DNA of 31,975 bases from NCBI GenBank assembly GCA_003523085.1, contig DPHD01000038.1:20364-52338 (forward strand), given 5' to 3'. Origin of the DNA: Oceanospirillaceae bacterium. Its GTDB lineage: Bacteria; Pseudomonadota; Gammaproteobacteria; Pseudomonadales; Balneatricaceae. Positions 1 through 6,992 of this stretch are shown here, in pieces; the stretch's first letter is position 1; each line of letters opens with the position of its first letter. The translations under genes were made by a program, and so were the position numbers. A model generated the notes under the pieces. The model searched no databases and had not been told where the DNA came from. It saw only the letters and a list, made by a program, of their open reading frames with translations.

Positions 1-1089
1 CACATGATGGGTATTTCTTCCATTATGGGTGCCATCAATATCATTGCCACTATCCTTAACCTTCGGGCGCCGGGAATGACTTTGATGAAGATGCCGCTGT
101 TTGTATGGACTTGGTTAATTACGGCTTATCTTCTGATTGCTGTAATGCCAGTGTTAGCAGGTGTGGTGACCATGATGTTGATGGATATTCACTTTGGCAC
201 CAGTTTCTTCGATGCTGCCGGTGGCGGTGACCCAGTCTTATTCCAGCACGTGTTCTGGTTCTTTGGTCACCCTGAAGTGTATATTATGATTTTGCCGGCC
301 TTTGGTATTGTGTCGCAGATCATCCCTACCTTTGCGCGTAAGCCGTTGTTTGGTTATGCGTCGATGGTATATGCCACTTCTTCCATTGCCTTCTTGTCGT
401 TTATTGTTTGGGCACACCACATGTTCACCGTGGGTTTGCCGTTACAAACTGAACTGTTCTTTATGTACGCCACTATGCTGATTGCTATTCCCACTGGCGT
501 CAAGGTGTTCAATTGGGTGTCTACTATGTTCCGAGGGTCTATGACCTTTGAGACCCCAATGTTGTTTTCCCTTGCCTTCGTCGTGCTGTTTACCATTGGC
601 GGTTTCTCTGGATTGATGTTGGCCATTGCGCCAGCCGATTTCCAGTACCATGATACTTACTTTGTAGTGGCTCACTTCCACTACGTGCTGGTACCTGGTG
701 CATTGTTTGGCATTATCGCCGGCGTGTACTATTGGCTGCCTAAGTGGACCGGACATTATTACGACGAAAAGTTAGGTAAATTCCATTTTTGGATGTCCTT
801 TATCGGTGTCAACGTGACTTTCTTCCCGATGCACTTTATCGGCTTAGCCGGTATGCCAAGACGCATCCCAGACTATGCCTTGCAGTTTGCGGATTTTAAC
901 GCCATCGCGACTGTTGGAGCCTTTATCTTTGGTTTCTCGCAGCTGATCTTCTTGTATGTGTTGATCAAGAGTATTCGTGGTGGTGAGAAAGCGACAGACG
1001 AAGTTTGGGAAGGAGCGGAAGGTCTGGAGTGGACTATTCCATCACCAGCGCCTTATCACACCTTTGCTGAAGCGCCAGAAGTTAAGTAG
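1..1089 (+). CDS. coxA: Cytochrome c oxidase subunit I, aa3 type (C-terminal part; 5' end outside the window)
   Basis: Catalytic subunit of the proton-pumping terminal oxidase in the inner membrane. It passes electrons from CuA and heme a to the heme a3/CuB centre, where O2 is reduced. The visible 361-362 residues hold the hallmarks: WFFGHPEVY near residue 88, carrying a CuB histidine and the cross-linked tyrosine; the adjacent HH pair near 140; and HDTYFVVAHFHYV near 218-230, with the heme a3 and heme a histidines. Many membrane segments follow each other. The full protein is usually about 530 residues, so roughly the N-terminal third, including the first heme a histidine, lies left of position 1. 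The stop TAG overlaps the ctaG start by one base, showing a tight operon. The ATG at 4 is internal and is not the start. Identity is certain from the motifs. Confidence 0.97.
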   Translation, partial: HMMGISSIMGAINIIATILNLRAPGMTLMKMPLFVWTWLITAYLLIAVMPVLAGVVTMMLMDIHFGTSFFDAAGGGDPVLFQHVFWFFGHPEVYIMILPAFGIVSQIIPTFARKPLFGYASMVYATSSIAFLSFIVWAHHMFTVGLPLQTELFFMYATMLIAIPTGVKVFNWVSTMFRGSMTFETPMLFSLAFVVLFTIGGFSGLMLAIAPADFQYHDTYFVVAHFHYVLVPGALFGIIAGVYYWLPKWTGHYYDEKLGKFHFWMSFIGVNVTFFPMHFIGLAGMPRRIPDYALQFADFNAIATVGAFIFGFSQLIFLYVLIKSIRGGEKATDEVWEGAEGLEWTIPSPAPYHTFAEAPEVK

Positions 1090-1634
1090 TGGATAGCTCA
1101 CCAAAAACAGGCTTTAAGGCAGGTAAAACGGCCTTAAAGCTGGTGTTGGCGGCGGTTGCCATGTTTGGCTTTGGCTTTGCATTGGTGCCTTTGTATGATG
1201 TGTTTTGCGAATTTACAGGCATCAACGGTAAGATTGCCGGGCCTGTTGAACGAGTTGAACATTGGGTAGATACCAGTCGTACCATTAAAGTGCAGTTTAT
1301 TACTACCAATAACGCGGGTATGCCATGGGAGTTTGAAGCACTTCAAGAAGAAATTGAAGTTCACCCAGGGGCATGGACGCAGGTGGAGTTTTGGGCTTTG
1401 AACCCAACTCAGCAAGACATGGTGGGCCAAGCGGTACCTAGTGTATCGCCGTCGGAAGCCACAGAGTATGTGCAAAAAACAGAATGTTTCTGTTTTAGTC
1501 AGCAAACGTTAGCAGCAGGAGAAGGGCGCAAAATGCCGCTTATCTTTGCTCTTGATCCGCAGCTGCCACCGCATATTCGTACGGTGACTATGTCTTATAC
1601 TATATTTGATGCGGGAGCCTTTGCTGAAAAGTAG
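1089..1634 (+). CDS. ctaG: Cytochrome c oxidase assembly protein CtaG/Cox11
   Basis: Copper chaperone that delivers copper to the CuB site of subunit I. It has one N-terminal membrane anchor (about residues 17-36) and a periplasmic immunoglobulin-like domain. The copper-binding motif CFCF is at residues 133-136, and a further Cys40 sits just after the anchor, as is usual in the family. The length of 181 residues is normal. The start is GTG at 1089, which shares its G with the coxA stop; no in-frame ATG lies early enough to keep the anchor. The one-base overlap implies translational coupling to coxA. Its place between coxA and coxC is the standard gammaproteobacterial arrangement. Confidence 0.94.
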   Translation: MDSSPKTGFKAGKTALKLVLAAVAMFGFGFALVPLYDVFCEFTGINGKIAGPVERVEHWVDTSRTIKVQFITTNNAGMPWEFEALQEEIEVHPGAWTQVEFWALNPTQQDMVGQAVPSVSPSEATEYVQKTECFCFSQQTLAAGEGRKMPLIFALDPQLPPHIRTVTMSYTIFDAGAFAEK

Positions 1635-1708
1635 GGTTAACGCCTTTTAAAACAAATTTAAGGCTGTTTTTGCAGCCCAATAATAAGTCTTCGACCAAGG
1701 AGCAATAC

Positions 1709-2596
1709 ATGGCAACATCCAGTTATTACGTACCAGAGAGTAGTCACTTTCCCATAGTGGCGAGTATAGGTTTGTTTGGTATGGCATCGGGCGCCGGTGG
1801 CATGATGAATCAAATGAGCGCTGGCGAAGTAGGTTATGCATTTCCGCATTATGTGTTTTTTGCAGGGGCTTTGTTATTGGCCTATGTGCTTTTTACATGG
1901 TTCAGTAAAGTTGTTACTGAAAGCCGGGCGGGCATGTATAGCCCACAAATGGACCGTTCTTTCCGTTGGGGCATGAGTTGGTTTATTTTTTCTGAAGTCA
2001 TGTTTTTTGCCGCCTTCTTTGGCGTTTTGCTTTACGTGCGCCAATGGGCAGGTCCTTGGTTAGATGGTCAAGGGGATAAGGGCAGTAGCCATATGTTATG
2101 GCCTGACTTTGATTATGCTTGGCCTATGTTTAATAACCCTGCAGGTGCCGACTTGCCGGGACCTAACGGAGTCATCGATCCGTGGCATATCCCGCTACTC
2201 AATACTGTTTTATTGATGAGTTCTAGTGTTACGCTCACTTTTGCTCACCATGCCCTAAGGGCGATGCAGCGTGGGCGCACCATTTTTTGGTTAGCATTCA
2301 CGGTGATTCTTGGCGCCATCTTTGTTTATTATCAGGTATTGGAATACATTGAGGCGTACACAGAATTAGGCTTAACCTTAGATTCAGGTATCTATGGCTC
2401 GACCTTCTTTATGCTGACCGGTTTCCACGGCGCTCACGTTACCATTGGTGCGTTTATTCTGTTCGTCATGTTACTGCGTATAATTAAGGGCCACTTTACG
2501 CCGGAGCAGCATTTTGGATTTGAAGCTGCCGCTTGGTATTGGCACTTTGTGGACATGGTGTGGGTAGGATTGTTTATCTTCGTTTATATCATGTAA
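1709..2596 (+). CDS. coxC: Cytochrome c oxidase subunit III
   Basis: Third core subunit of the aa3 oxidase, an integral membrane protein that stabilises subunit I and its proton uptake. The 295 residues contain the typical W-F-x-S-E-x-M-F-F stretch near residue 90 (WFIFSEVMFFAAFFGVLLY) and GFHGAHVTIGAF in the C-terminal half, ending with AAWYWHFVDMVWVGLF, all family signatures. I chose ATG 1709 because AAGGAG (1697-1702) sits 6 bases before it. The frame can be read back to TTG 1670, but those 13 extra residues have no ribosome site and do not look like subunit III. A hairpin terminator follows at 2614. Confidence 0.95.
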   Translation: MATSSYYVPESSHFPIVASIGLFGMASGAGGMMNQMSAGEVGYAFPHYVFFAGALLLAYVLFTWFSKVVTESRAGMYSPQMDRSFRWGMSWFIFSEVMFFAAFFGVLLYVRQWAGPWLDGQGDKGSSHMLWPDFDYAWPMFNNPAGADLPGPNGVIDPWHIPLLNTVLLMSSSVTLTFAHHALRAMQRGRTIFWLAFTVILGAIFVYYQVLEYIEAYTELGLTLDSGIYGSTFFMLTGFHGAHVTIGAFILFVMLLRIIKGHFTPEQHFGFEAAAWYWHFVDMVWVGLFIFVYIM

Positions 2597-2613
2597 ACAG
2601 AAGTGGGGAACTT

Positions 2614-2643
2614 AAAAAGGCAGCTTTAAGGCTGCCTTTTTTA
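2614..2643. terminator. Bidirectional intrinsic terminator between coxC and the DUF2909 gene
   Basis: Stem AAAGGCAGC / GCTGCCTTT around a TTTAAG loop, with A-run on the left and T-run on the right, so it can stop transcription from coxC (plus) and from the converging small gene (minus). The minus-strand gene's stop codon (2641-2643) lies in the T-run. Confidence 0.85.
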
Positions 2644-2856
2644 ATGAATGGCAGCCCATGGTGAATGAGTGACTAACTGGCCACTCCAAAAACCATAACT
2701 GACCACCGCTATTAATAGTACGATAAGGCCGATGCGGTATTTTAACGATGTCAGTAGGCGGGTAGATTTGGCACCGTCCTTGATTAAAAAGAAGAAGCCG
2801 CTGGTAAGGCTGATTAGCGCCAATAATAGTATTATGGCAATCACAATTTTGATCAT
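2641..2856 (-). CDS. DUF2909 twin-transmembrane small protein
   Basis: A 71-residue protein with two hydrophobic helices (about residues 3-25 and 41-60) separated by a short basic, Lys/Arg-containing loop. Size, two-helix layout and position opposite the SURF1 gene in a cox cluster fit the DUF2909 family, which in pseudomonads occupies this same slot. Its biochemical role is not established; a link to oxidase assembly is inferred from location only. The start is ATG (complement of 2854-2856), with GAGG about 8 bases upstream on the minus strand. It is divergent from the SURF1 gene with only 26 bases between the two start codons, so each promoter must overlap the other gene. Confidence 0.85.
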   Translation of the reverse strand: MIKIVIAIILLLALISLTSGFFFLIKDGAKSTRLLTSLKYRIGLIVLLIAVVSYGFWSGQLVTHSPWAAIH

Positions 2857-2882
2857 ACAAAGAACCTCAGTTGGTGTATTTC

Positions 2883-3590
2883 ATGACGGTTGTAACTAAA
2901 GTAAGGCACCATTGGGCCTTATCTGTATTCACATTGTTTTTTTTGCCGCTGACTTTGGTGTTAGGCGTTTGGCAACTTGATCGAGCGCAACAAAAAGACG
3001 AGCTGGCTTTGAGTCTGGCAGCCTTAGAGCAGGCGCTCCATAAGTCACCTGCAGACAGCCTAACCGCTTTGGTCGATTATCAAAGGGTGACACTCAACGC
3101 TCAGTTTATCAAGCCCTATGTCTGGTTTAGGGATAATCAAGTGGTCAAAGGTAAGGTGGGGTACGATGCCATCGGCGTAGTTGCAGTTGGCCCTGAGTTA
3201 TTATTGGTCAATCGAGGATGGTTTGCCTCCAATGGCCAACGAAATCCGTTGCCAAACATAGACTGGCTTGAAGGCGACATTACCCTCACCGGTAGACTGG
3301 TGCCAAAGACGGCTAACCCCTACCAATTAGCGGCGGATGTTTACACCAATGATTATCCTCAACTGGTGCAAGCGTTGGACCTGCCTCAGTTGCAGCAACA
3401 ATTTGAGCTACCGCTGCTACCTTGGGTGTTAATGTTGGATGCTCCGAGTCCGGCACTATTAACGCCCCACTGGCAGGCCAGTAGCATGAGTTCTGCAAAA
3501 CATTTGGGTTATGCATGGCAATGGTTTGGCCTAGCTTTAACCCTTTGTTTACTATATATTTATCGAGTATTTTATTCACCATTACGTTAG
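2883..3590 (+). CDS. SURF1 family cytochrome oxidase biogenesis protein
   Basis: Inner-membrane assembly factor linked in the family to placing heme a in subunit I of the aa3 oxidase. The 235 residues have the SURF1 plan: an N-terminal membrane helix followed by G-V-W-Q-L-D-R-A-Q-Q-K, a periplasmic domain with LVNRGWF, and a C-terminal segment HLGYAWQWF leading into the second membrane helix. The frame is open from TTG 2871 and GTG 2874; I prefer ATG 2883, but no strong ribosome site decides it. It begins an oxidase-assembly group running through ctaB. Confidence 0.9.
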   Translation: MTVVTKVRHHWALSVFTLFFLPLTLVLGVWQLDRAQQKDELALSLAALEQALHKSPADSLTALVDYQRVTLNAQFIKPYVWFRDNQVVKGKVGYDAIGVVAVGPELLLVNRGWFASNGQRNPLPNIDWLEGDITLTGRLVPKTANPYQLAADVYTNDYPQLVQALDLPQLQQQFELPLLPWVLMLDAPSPALLTPHWQASSMSSAKHLGYAWQWFGLALTLCLLYIYRVFYSPLR

Positions 3591-3625
3591 TGAAAGACAT
3601 TAAAAAAATAATTTAAGGCCCATCA

Positions 3626-4180
3626 ATGAGCTCCAATAAAAGTAATCGATTTACCTTGTACGCTGTGTTTGCAGTGACGGCAATTCCATTAATGATTGCC
3701 ATGATCATGTATTTTAACCTTTGGGCAGTGCCCGACGGCAGGACAAATTTTGGTGAGCTATTGTTGCCACCTCAACAGTTGCAAGACGCGCAACTACAGA
3801 CAGCTGATAGCAGTGATTGGTCGCAACTAGAAGCCAATAAACGTTGGCTCGTGGTTTACCTGGCCCAGCCCGAATGCTTAGCCGACTGTGTTGAAGCGAC
3901 TCACTTGTTACGCCAGATTCATGTGGCGTTGGGTAAAGAAGCCCATCGAGTGACCCGTTTGATGGTTAATCAGCAAGGACAAGACAAAATCCAGATGGCG
4001 GTAGATTACCCCGCTTTGATTCAGTTAGAGAGTCTAGTGCCTAGTACCTTCGTTAAAGGTGCCGGCATTTATTTGGTTGACCCTTTGGGTAACATAATGA
4101 TGCATTATGACTTTGACTTTGTAGGTAAGGAATTGCTTAAAGACTTAAAGAAATTGCTTAAAAACTCCAATATAGGCTGA
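3626..4180 (+). CDS. Membrane-anchored CxxxC protein, SCO/thioredoxin-like, in the cox cluster
   Basis: A 184-residue protein with one N-terminal membrane helix (about residues 10-31) and a soluble domain that would lie in the periplasm. Within it, WLVVYLAQPECLADC places Cys84 and Cys88 in a C-x3-C pair at the end of a beta strand, the position and spacing of the copper-binding cysteines in SCO proteins. A later strand, GIYLVDPLGNIMMHY, resembles the thioredoxin-fold segment that follows in SCO. The C-terminus is lysine-rich. Pseudomonads have an uncharacterised protein in the same slot between SURF1 and ctaA. A role in copper or thiol handling for the oxidase is inference. ATG 3626 has a modest AAGG (3615-3618). 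Confidence 0.7.
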   Translation: MSSNKSNRFTLYAVFAVTAIPLMIAMIMYFNLWAVPDGRTNFGELLLPPQQLQDAQLQTADSSDWSQLEANKRWLVVYLAQPECLADCVEATHLLRQIHVALGKEAHRVTRLMVNQQGQDKIQMAVDYPALIQLESLVPSTFVKGAGIYLVDPLGNIMMHYDFDFVGKELLKDLKKLLKNSNIG

Positions 4181-4189
4181 TAGACGACT

Positions 4190-5236
4190 ATGACTACTTC
4201 GCTCTCAGCTCCCAAGTGGAGTTTGTTTTTAACCTATTGTGGCTTGGCCTTAGTAACCTGCGTTATTGTGCTTGGGTCGTGGACTCGTTTGGCCGATGCC
4301 GGTTTGGGTTGCCCCGACTGGCCTGGCTGTTATGGCTCTTTATTGGTACCTGAAACAGCCGCCGAAATAGCTGCAGCTCAAGCGTTATTTCCCGATGCGC
4401 CGGTTGAAACAGCTAAAGGTTGGATGGAAATGACACATCGTTATTTTGCCTCCACATTGGGCTTGGTAATCTTGATTTTAGCGGCCTTGTCTTGGGGGCA
4501 ACGTAAGCGTTTATATTACCCGTTTGTATTAACCCAAGCCCTGTTGGCTATGGTTATTCTGCAAGGCGCATTTGGCGCATGGACGGTCACCTGGAAGCTA
4601 TGGCCGCAGGTTGTTACGGCACATTTATTTGGTGGCTTTATCACCGCCAGTTTGTTAACAGTGTTGCTGATTAAGTTACGCAGCATGGGTAGGGCAGCCA
4701 AACCCTTGCGGTTAACTAATATGCGCCATGGTAAGCTTAAATTATGGGCATTTGCGGCTCTGTTATTAGTTGTGTTGCAGGTGTTTTTGGGTGGTTGGAT
4801 GAGCTCTAATTACGCCGCCTTAGCCTGTTCGAGTTTGCCCGATTGTAATGGCTCTTGGTGGCCCGCAATGGACTTTTCACAAGGCTTTAATCTGACTCAA
4901 TCTCTGGGGCCGAATTACCTTGGTGGCCTGATGAACAGTGAGGCGCGCCAAGCGATTCATGTGTTGCACCGTTACGGCGCTATTGTTTTGGGATTGTTTT
5001 TATTGCTCGCTAGCTACCGTTTGATGGGCCAGCAAGACCGTCGTTTAAGGCGCTTCGGGTTAGCCTTTATTGTGTTATTTATGCTCCAGTTTGCCTTAGG
5101 TTTGGCAAATATTTTTTACCTATTGCCTTTGCCTGTGGCAGTGGCACACAATTTTGGTGGTGCATGTCTATTTGTACTCGCCGTGAGCCTTAATTACGTG
5201 GCCCATTCTGGCCGAGGACAGCTTGATGAGTTTTGA
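4190..5236 (+). CDS. ctaA: Heme A synthase CtaA/COX15
   Basis: Oxidises the C8 methyl of heme O to the formyl of heme A in the inner membrane, making the cofactor for the aa3 oxidase. The 348 residues fold as two similar four-helix halves. The conserved histidines are visible in MTHRY, TAHLFGG, HVLHRYGA and VAHNFGG. Each half has a cysteine pair in an external loop (GCPDWPGC and CSSLPDC), typical of CtaA. Start ATG 4190 lies 9 bases after the preceding stop. The 3' end overlaps ctaB by 11 bases, so the two heme-modifying enzymes are translationally linked. Confidence 0.95.
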   Translation: MTTSLSAPKWSLFLTYCGLALVTCVIVLGSWTRLADAGLGCPDWPGCYGSLLVPETAAEIAAAQALFPDAPVETAKGWMEMTHRYFASTLGLVILILAALSWGQRKRLYYPFVLTQALLAMVILQGAFGAWTVTWKLWPQVVTAHLFGGFITASLLTVLLIKLRSMGRAAKPLRLTNMRHGKLKLWAFAALLLVVLQVFLGGWMSSNYAALACSSLPDCNGSWWPAMDFSQGFNLTQSLGPNYLGGLMNSEARQAIHVLHRYGAIVLGLFLLLASYRLMGQQDRRLRRFGLAFIVLFMLQFALGLANIFYLLPLPVAVAHNFGGACLFVLAVSLNYVAHSGRGQLDEF

Positions 5237-6116
5237 AACTAGTGCCGCAACGCCTAAACTAAATTGGCGCGACTATTACGAAATGTGCAAGCCCAACGTG
5301 GTTTTGTTGATGCTGCTGACTTCACTTGTGGGTATGTTTATGGCCGTGCCTGGCATGGTGCCTTGGGATGTGCTGGTGTGGGGTAACCTAGGTATCGCTA
5401 TGGCGGCAGCATCTGCAGCCGTGGTGAACCATGTTATAGACCGCCGTATTGACGGCCAAATGGGCCGTACCCACAATCGACCCGTGGCAAAAGGCAAGGT
5501 AGCACCAGCCCATGCGCTAATCTTCGCTGCTGTTTTAGCGGTGTTGGGCATGGGCATTCTCTATGTGTTGATTAACCCTTTAACGGCTTGGCTTACCTTG
5601 GCCTCGTCGGTGGGATATGCACTGGTGTATACCCTTTATCTGAAGCGAGCCACACCGCAGAACATTGTTATCGGTGGTATCGCCGGTGCCATGCCACCTT
5701 TGTTGGGGTGGGCCGCCGTTACCGGTACCGTGGATCCCAATGCGTTGTTGTTGGTGTTGATTATTTACACTTGGACGCCGCCCCATTTTTGGGCCTTAGC
5801 TATTCATAAGCGTGATGAATATGCCAAGGTGGAAGTGCCGATGCTGCCCGTCACCCATGGCTTAGAATTTACCGGCTTACAAGTGTTGCTGTACACCGTG
5901 TTGTTGGTCATTTCCACCATGTTGCCTTATGTGGTGGGGATGAGTGGCTTTATCTATTTGGTGGGTGTTACGGTGCTTAATGTGCGCTTTCTTTATTGGG
6001 CTTGGAAACTCTACCGTGGTGCCTACCAGCAGGCCATGAAGACCTTTTGGTTTTCAATCATTTACCTAATGGTATTGTTTGTATTGTTGCTTGTGGATCA
6101 CTATTTGCCCATTTAG
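5226..6116 (+). CDS. ctaB: Protoheme IX farnesyltransferase (heme O synthase)
   Basis: Adds a farnesyl group to heme B to form heme O, which CtaA then converts to heme A. It belongs to the UbiA prenyltransferase superfamily. The 296 residues contain the first aspartate motif, N68-x3-D72-x3-D76 followed by GRTHNRPVAKG, the YTLYLKR segment, and the second conserved part, DEYAKVEVPMLPVTHG, amid about nine membrane helices. ATG 5226 is preferred over TTG 5223 directly before it. It is also called cyoE. No hairpin terminator is seen after the stop. In pseudomonads an SCO-type gene often comes next; here the next gene is a Yip1-type protein. Confidence 0.95.
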   Translation: MSFETSAATPKLNWRDYYEMCKPNVVLLMLLTSLVGMFMAVPGMVPWDVLVWGNLGIAMAAASAAVVNHVIDRRIDGQMGRTHNRPVAKGKVAPAHALIFAAVLAVLGMGILYVLINPLTAWLTLASSVGYALVYTLYLKRATPQNIVIGGIAGAMPPLLGWAAVTGTVDPNALLLVLIIYTWTPPHFWALAIHKRDEYAKVEVPMLPVTHGLEFTGLQVLLYTVLLVISTMLPYVVGMSGFIYLVGVTVLNVRFLYWAWKLYRGAYQQAMKTFWFSIIYLMVLFVLLLVDHYLPI

Positions 6117-6187
6117 TTAAAATTGGCAAATAGTAGTGTGTAAAATCATGATTTGGTTAGTTTTTTCTTCCCTTGTTTAGCAAAATT

Positions 6188-6196
6188 TGTTATACA
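6188..6196 (+). promoter_or_regulatory. Possible extended -10 promoter before the Yip1-type gene
   Basis: TG-T-TATACA matches an extended -10 element about 95 bases before ATG 6290; no good -35 is seen at the right distance. The rest of the 6117-6289 gap shows only AT-rich DNA and a 12-bp palindrome at 6143-6154. Confidence 0.35.
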
Positions 6197-6289
6197 GGGG
6201 GTGTGGCTTAGGCGATGTTCACTATTAGTTTTGTGAATGGGTTTATGTTACGTATCTGACTAATAAAAATAATCCAGATTGGACTAATT

Positions 6290-6889
6290 ATGATTTTTGA
6301 ATACATTTGGGATTTGGTATACCAGCCCCAACGAGCATGGCGCCGAATCCGTCGTCAAAACTACACCCTTATACACTGTTACACAGCGCAGCTTATCTGG
6401 CTGGCGTTGATTCCACCTGCTGCTTTTTTTATCGGCACCACGCAAATGGGCTGGAGCCATGGCGGCAGTGCATACCACACCCTAACTATTGCTAGCGCTC
6501 TGCCTATTGCGGTGGCCATGTATGTGGCGATTTTGGTGGGTGTTGCTGGTTTAGCTACCGGTATTCATTGGATGGAACGTACCTACGGCTCCCGCTCAAG
6601 TTTTGATACCTGTATGGTGTTGGCGACATTTGTTGCTTCACCGGTGTTGATTGCTGGCGTTGTTGGCCTATTGCCTATTTTATGGCTCGATGTGGGCGTC
6701 ATTATGGCCGCCACAGCCATGTCTTGTTACCTCATGTTCGTCGGCGTGCCGGTGATGATGAACGTTTCTGAAGAGCGTGGTTTCTTCTTTAGTATATCGA
6801 TCGTGACCGTAGGCCTTTGTGTATTGGTCGGTTTTTTAATTACGGCGGTAGTATTGTCAGCAACCTTCTTGCCCCTAGTAATCTCTTAA
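6290..6889 (+). CDS. Yip1 family integral membrane protein
   Basis: A 199-residue membrane protein. The N-terminus starts with a short amphipathic stretch containing W-D-L-V-Y-Q-P and a run of arginines, then about five hydrophobic helices follow (near residues 33-50, 65-88, 103-128, 130-152 and 160-195). This opening, with an aromatic/proline segment before the helices, is typical of bacterial Yip1-domain (DUF1282-like) proteins, whose function is unknown. It stands alone between ctaB and rlmKL, both well spaced from it. ATG 6290 is the first start in frame. I see no catalytic motif. Confidence 0.75.
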   Translation: MIFEYIWDLVYQPQRAWRRIRRQNYTLIHCYTAQLIWLALIPPAAFFIGTTQMGWSHGGSAYHTLTIASALPIAVAMYVAILVGVAGLATGIHWMERTYGSRSSFDTCMVLATFVASPVLIAGVVGLLPILWLDVGVIMAATAMSCYLMFVGVPVMMNVSEERGFFFSISIVTVGLCVLVGFLITAVVLSATFLPLVIS

Positions 6890-6905
6890 CGTCCTATAGC
6901 TGCTG

Positions 6906-6928
6906 GTTCCCGTGCCTTGCGCGGGAAC
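6906..6928. other. Strong hairpin before rlmKL
   Basis: GTTCCCGTGC and GCGCGGGAAC form a 10-bp stem with one G-T pair and a CTT loop. It lies 16 bases after the Yip1-type stop. There is no T-run on either side, so it is not a classical terminator; it could stop 3' decay or be a remnant repeat unit. Confidence 0.6.
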
Positions 6929-6950
6929 TCCTACCTCAGCACACATTTGG

Positions 6951-6959
6951 TGTTATACT
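6951..6959 (+). promoter_or_regulatory. Extended -10 promoter for rlmKL
   Basis: TGTTATACT is a TGn-extended -10 (TATACT, 5 of 6), about 34 bases before the ATG at 6993. No convincing -35 hexamer is seen, which is usual for extended -10 promoters. Confidence 0.55.
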
Positions 6960-6992
6960 GCGTCTCCACTTTTATCACTGCAGTACTTTCCT

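Noticed and set aside
6143..6166. Palindrome AAATCATGATTT and the T-run after ctaB as a terminator
   Set aside because: The palindrome has no loop and is AT-rich, and six bases separate it from the T-run, so it would not terminate well.
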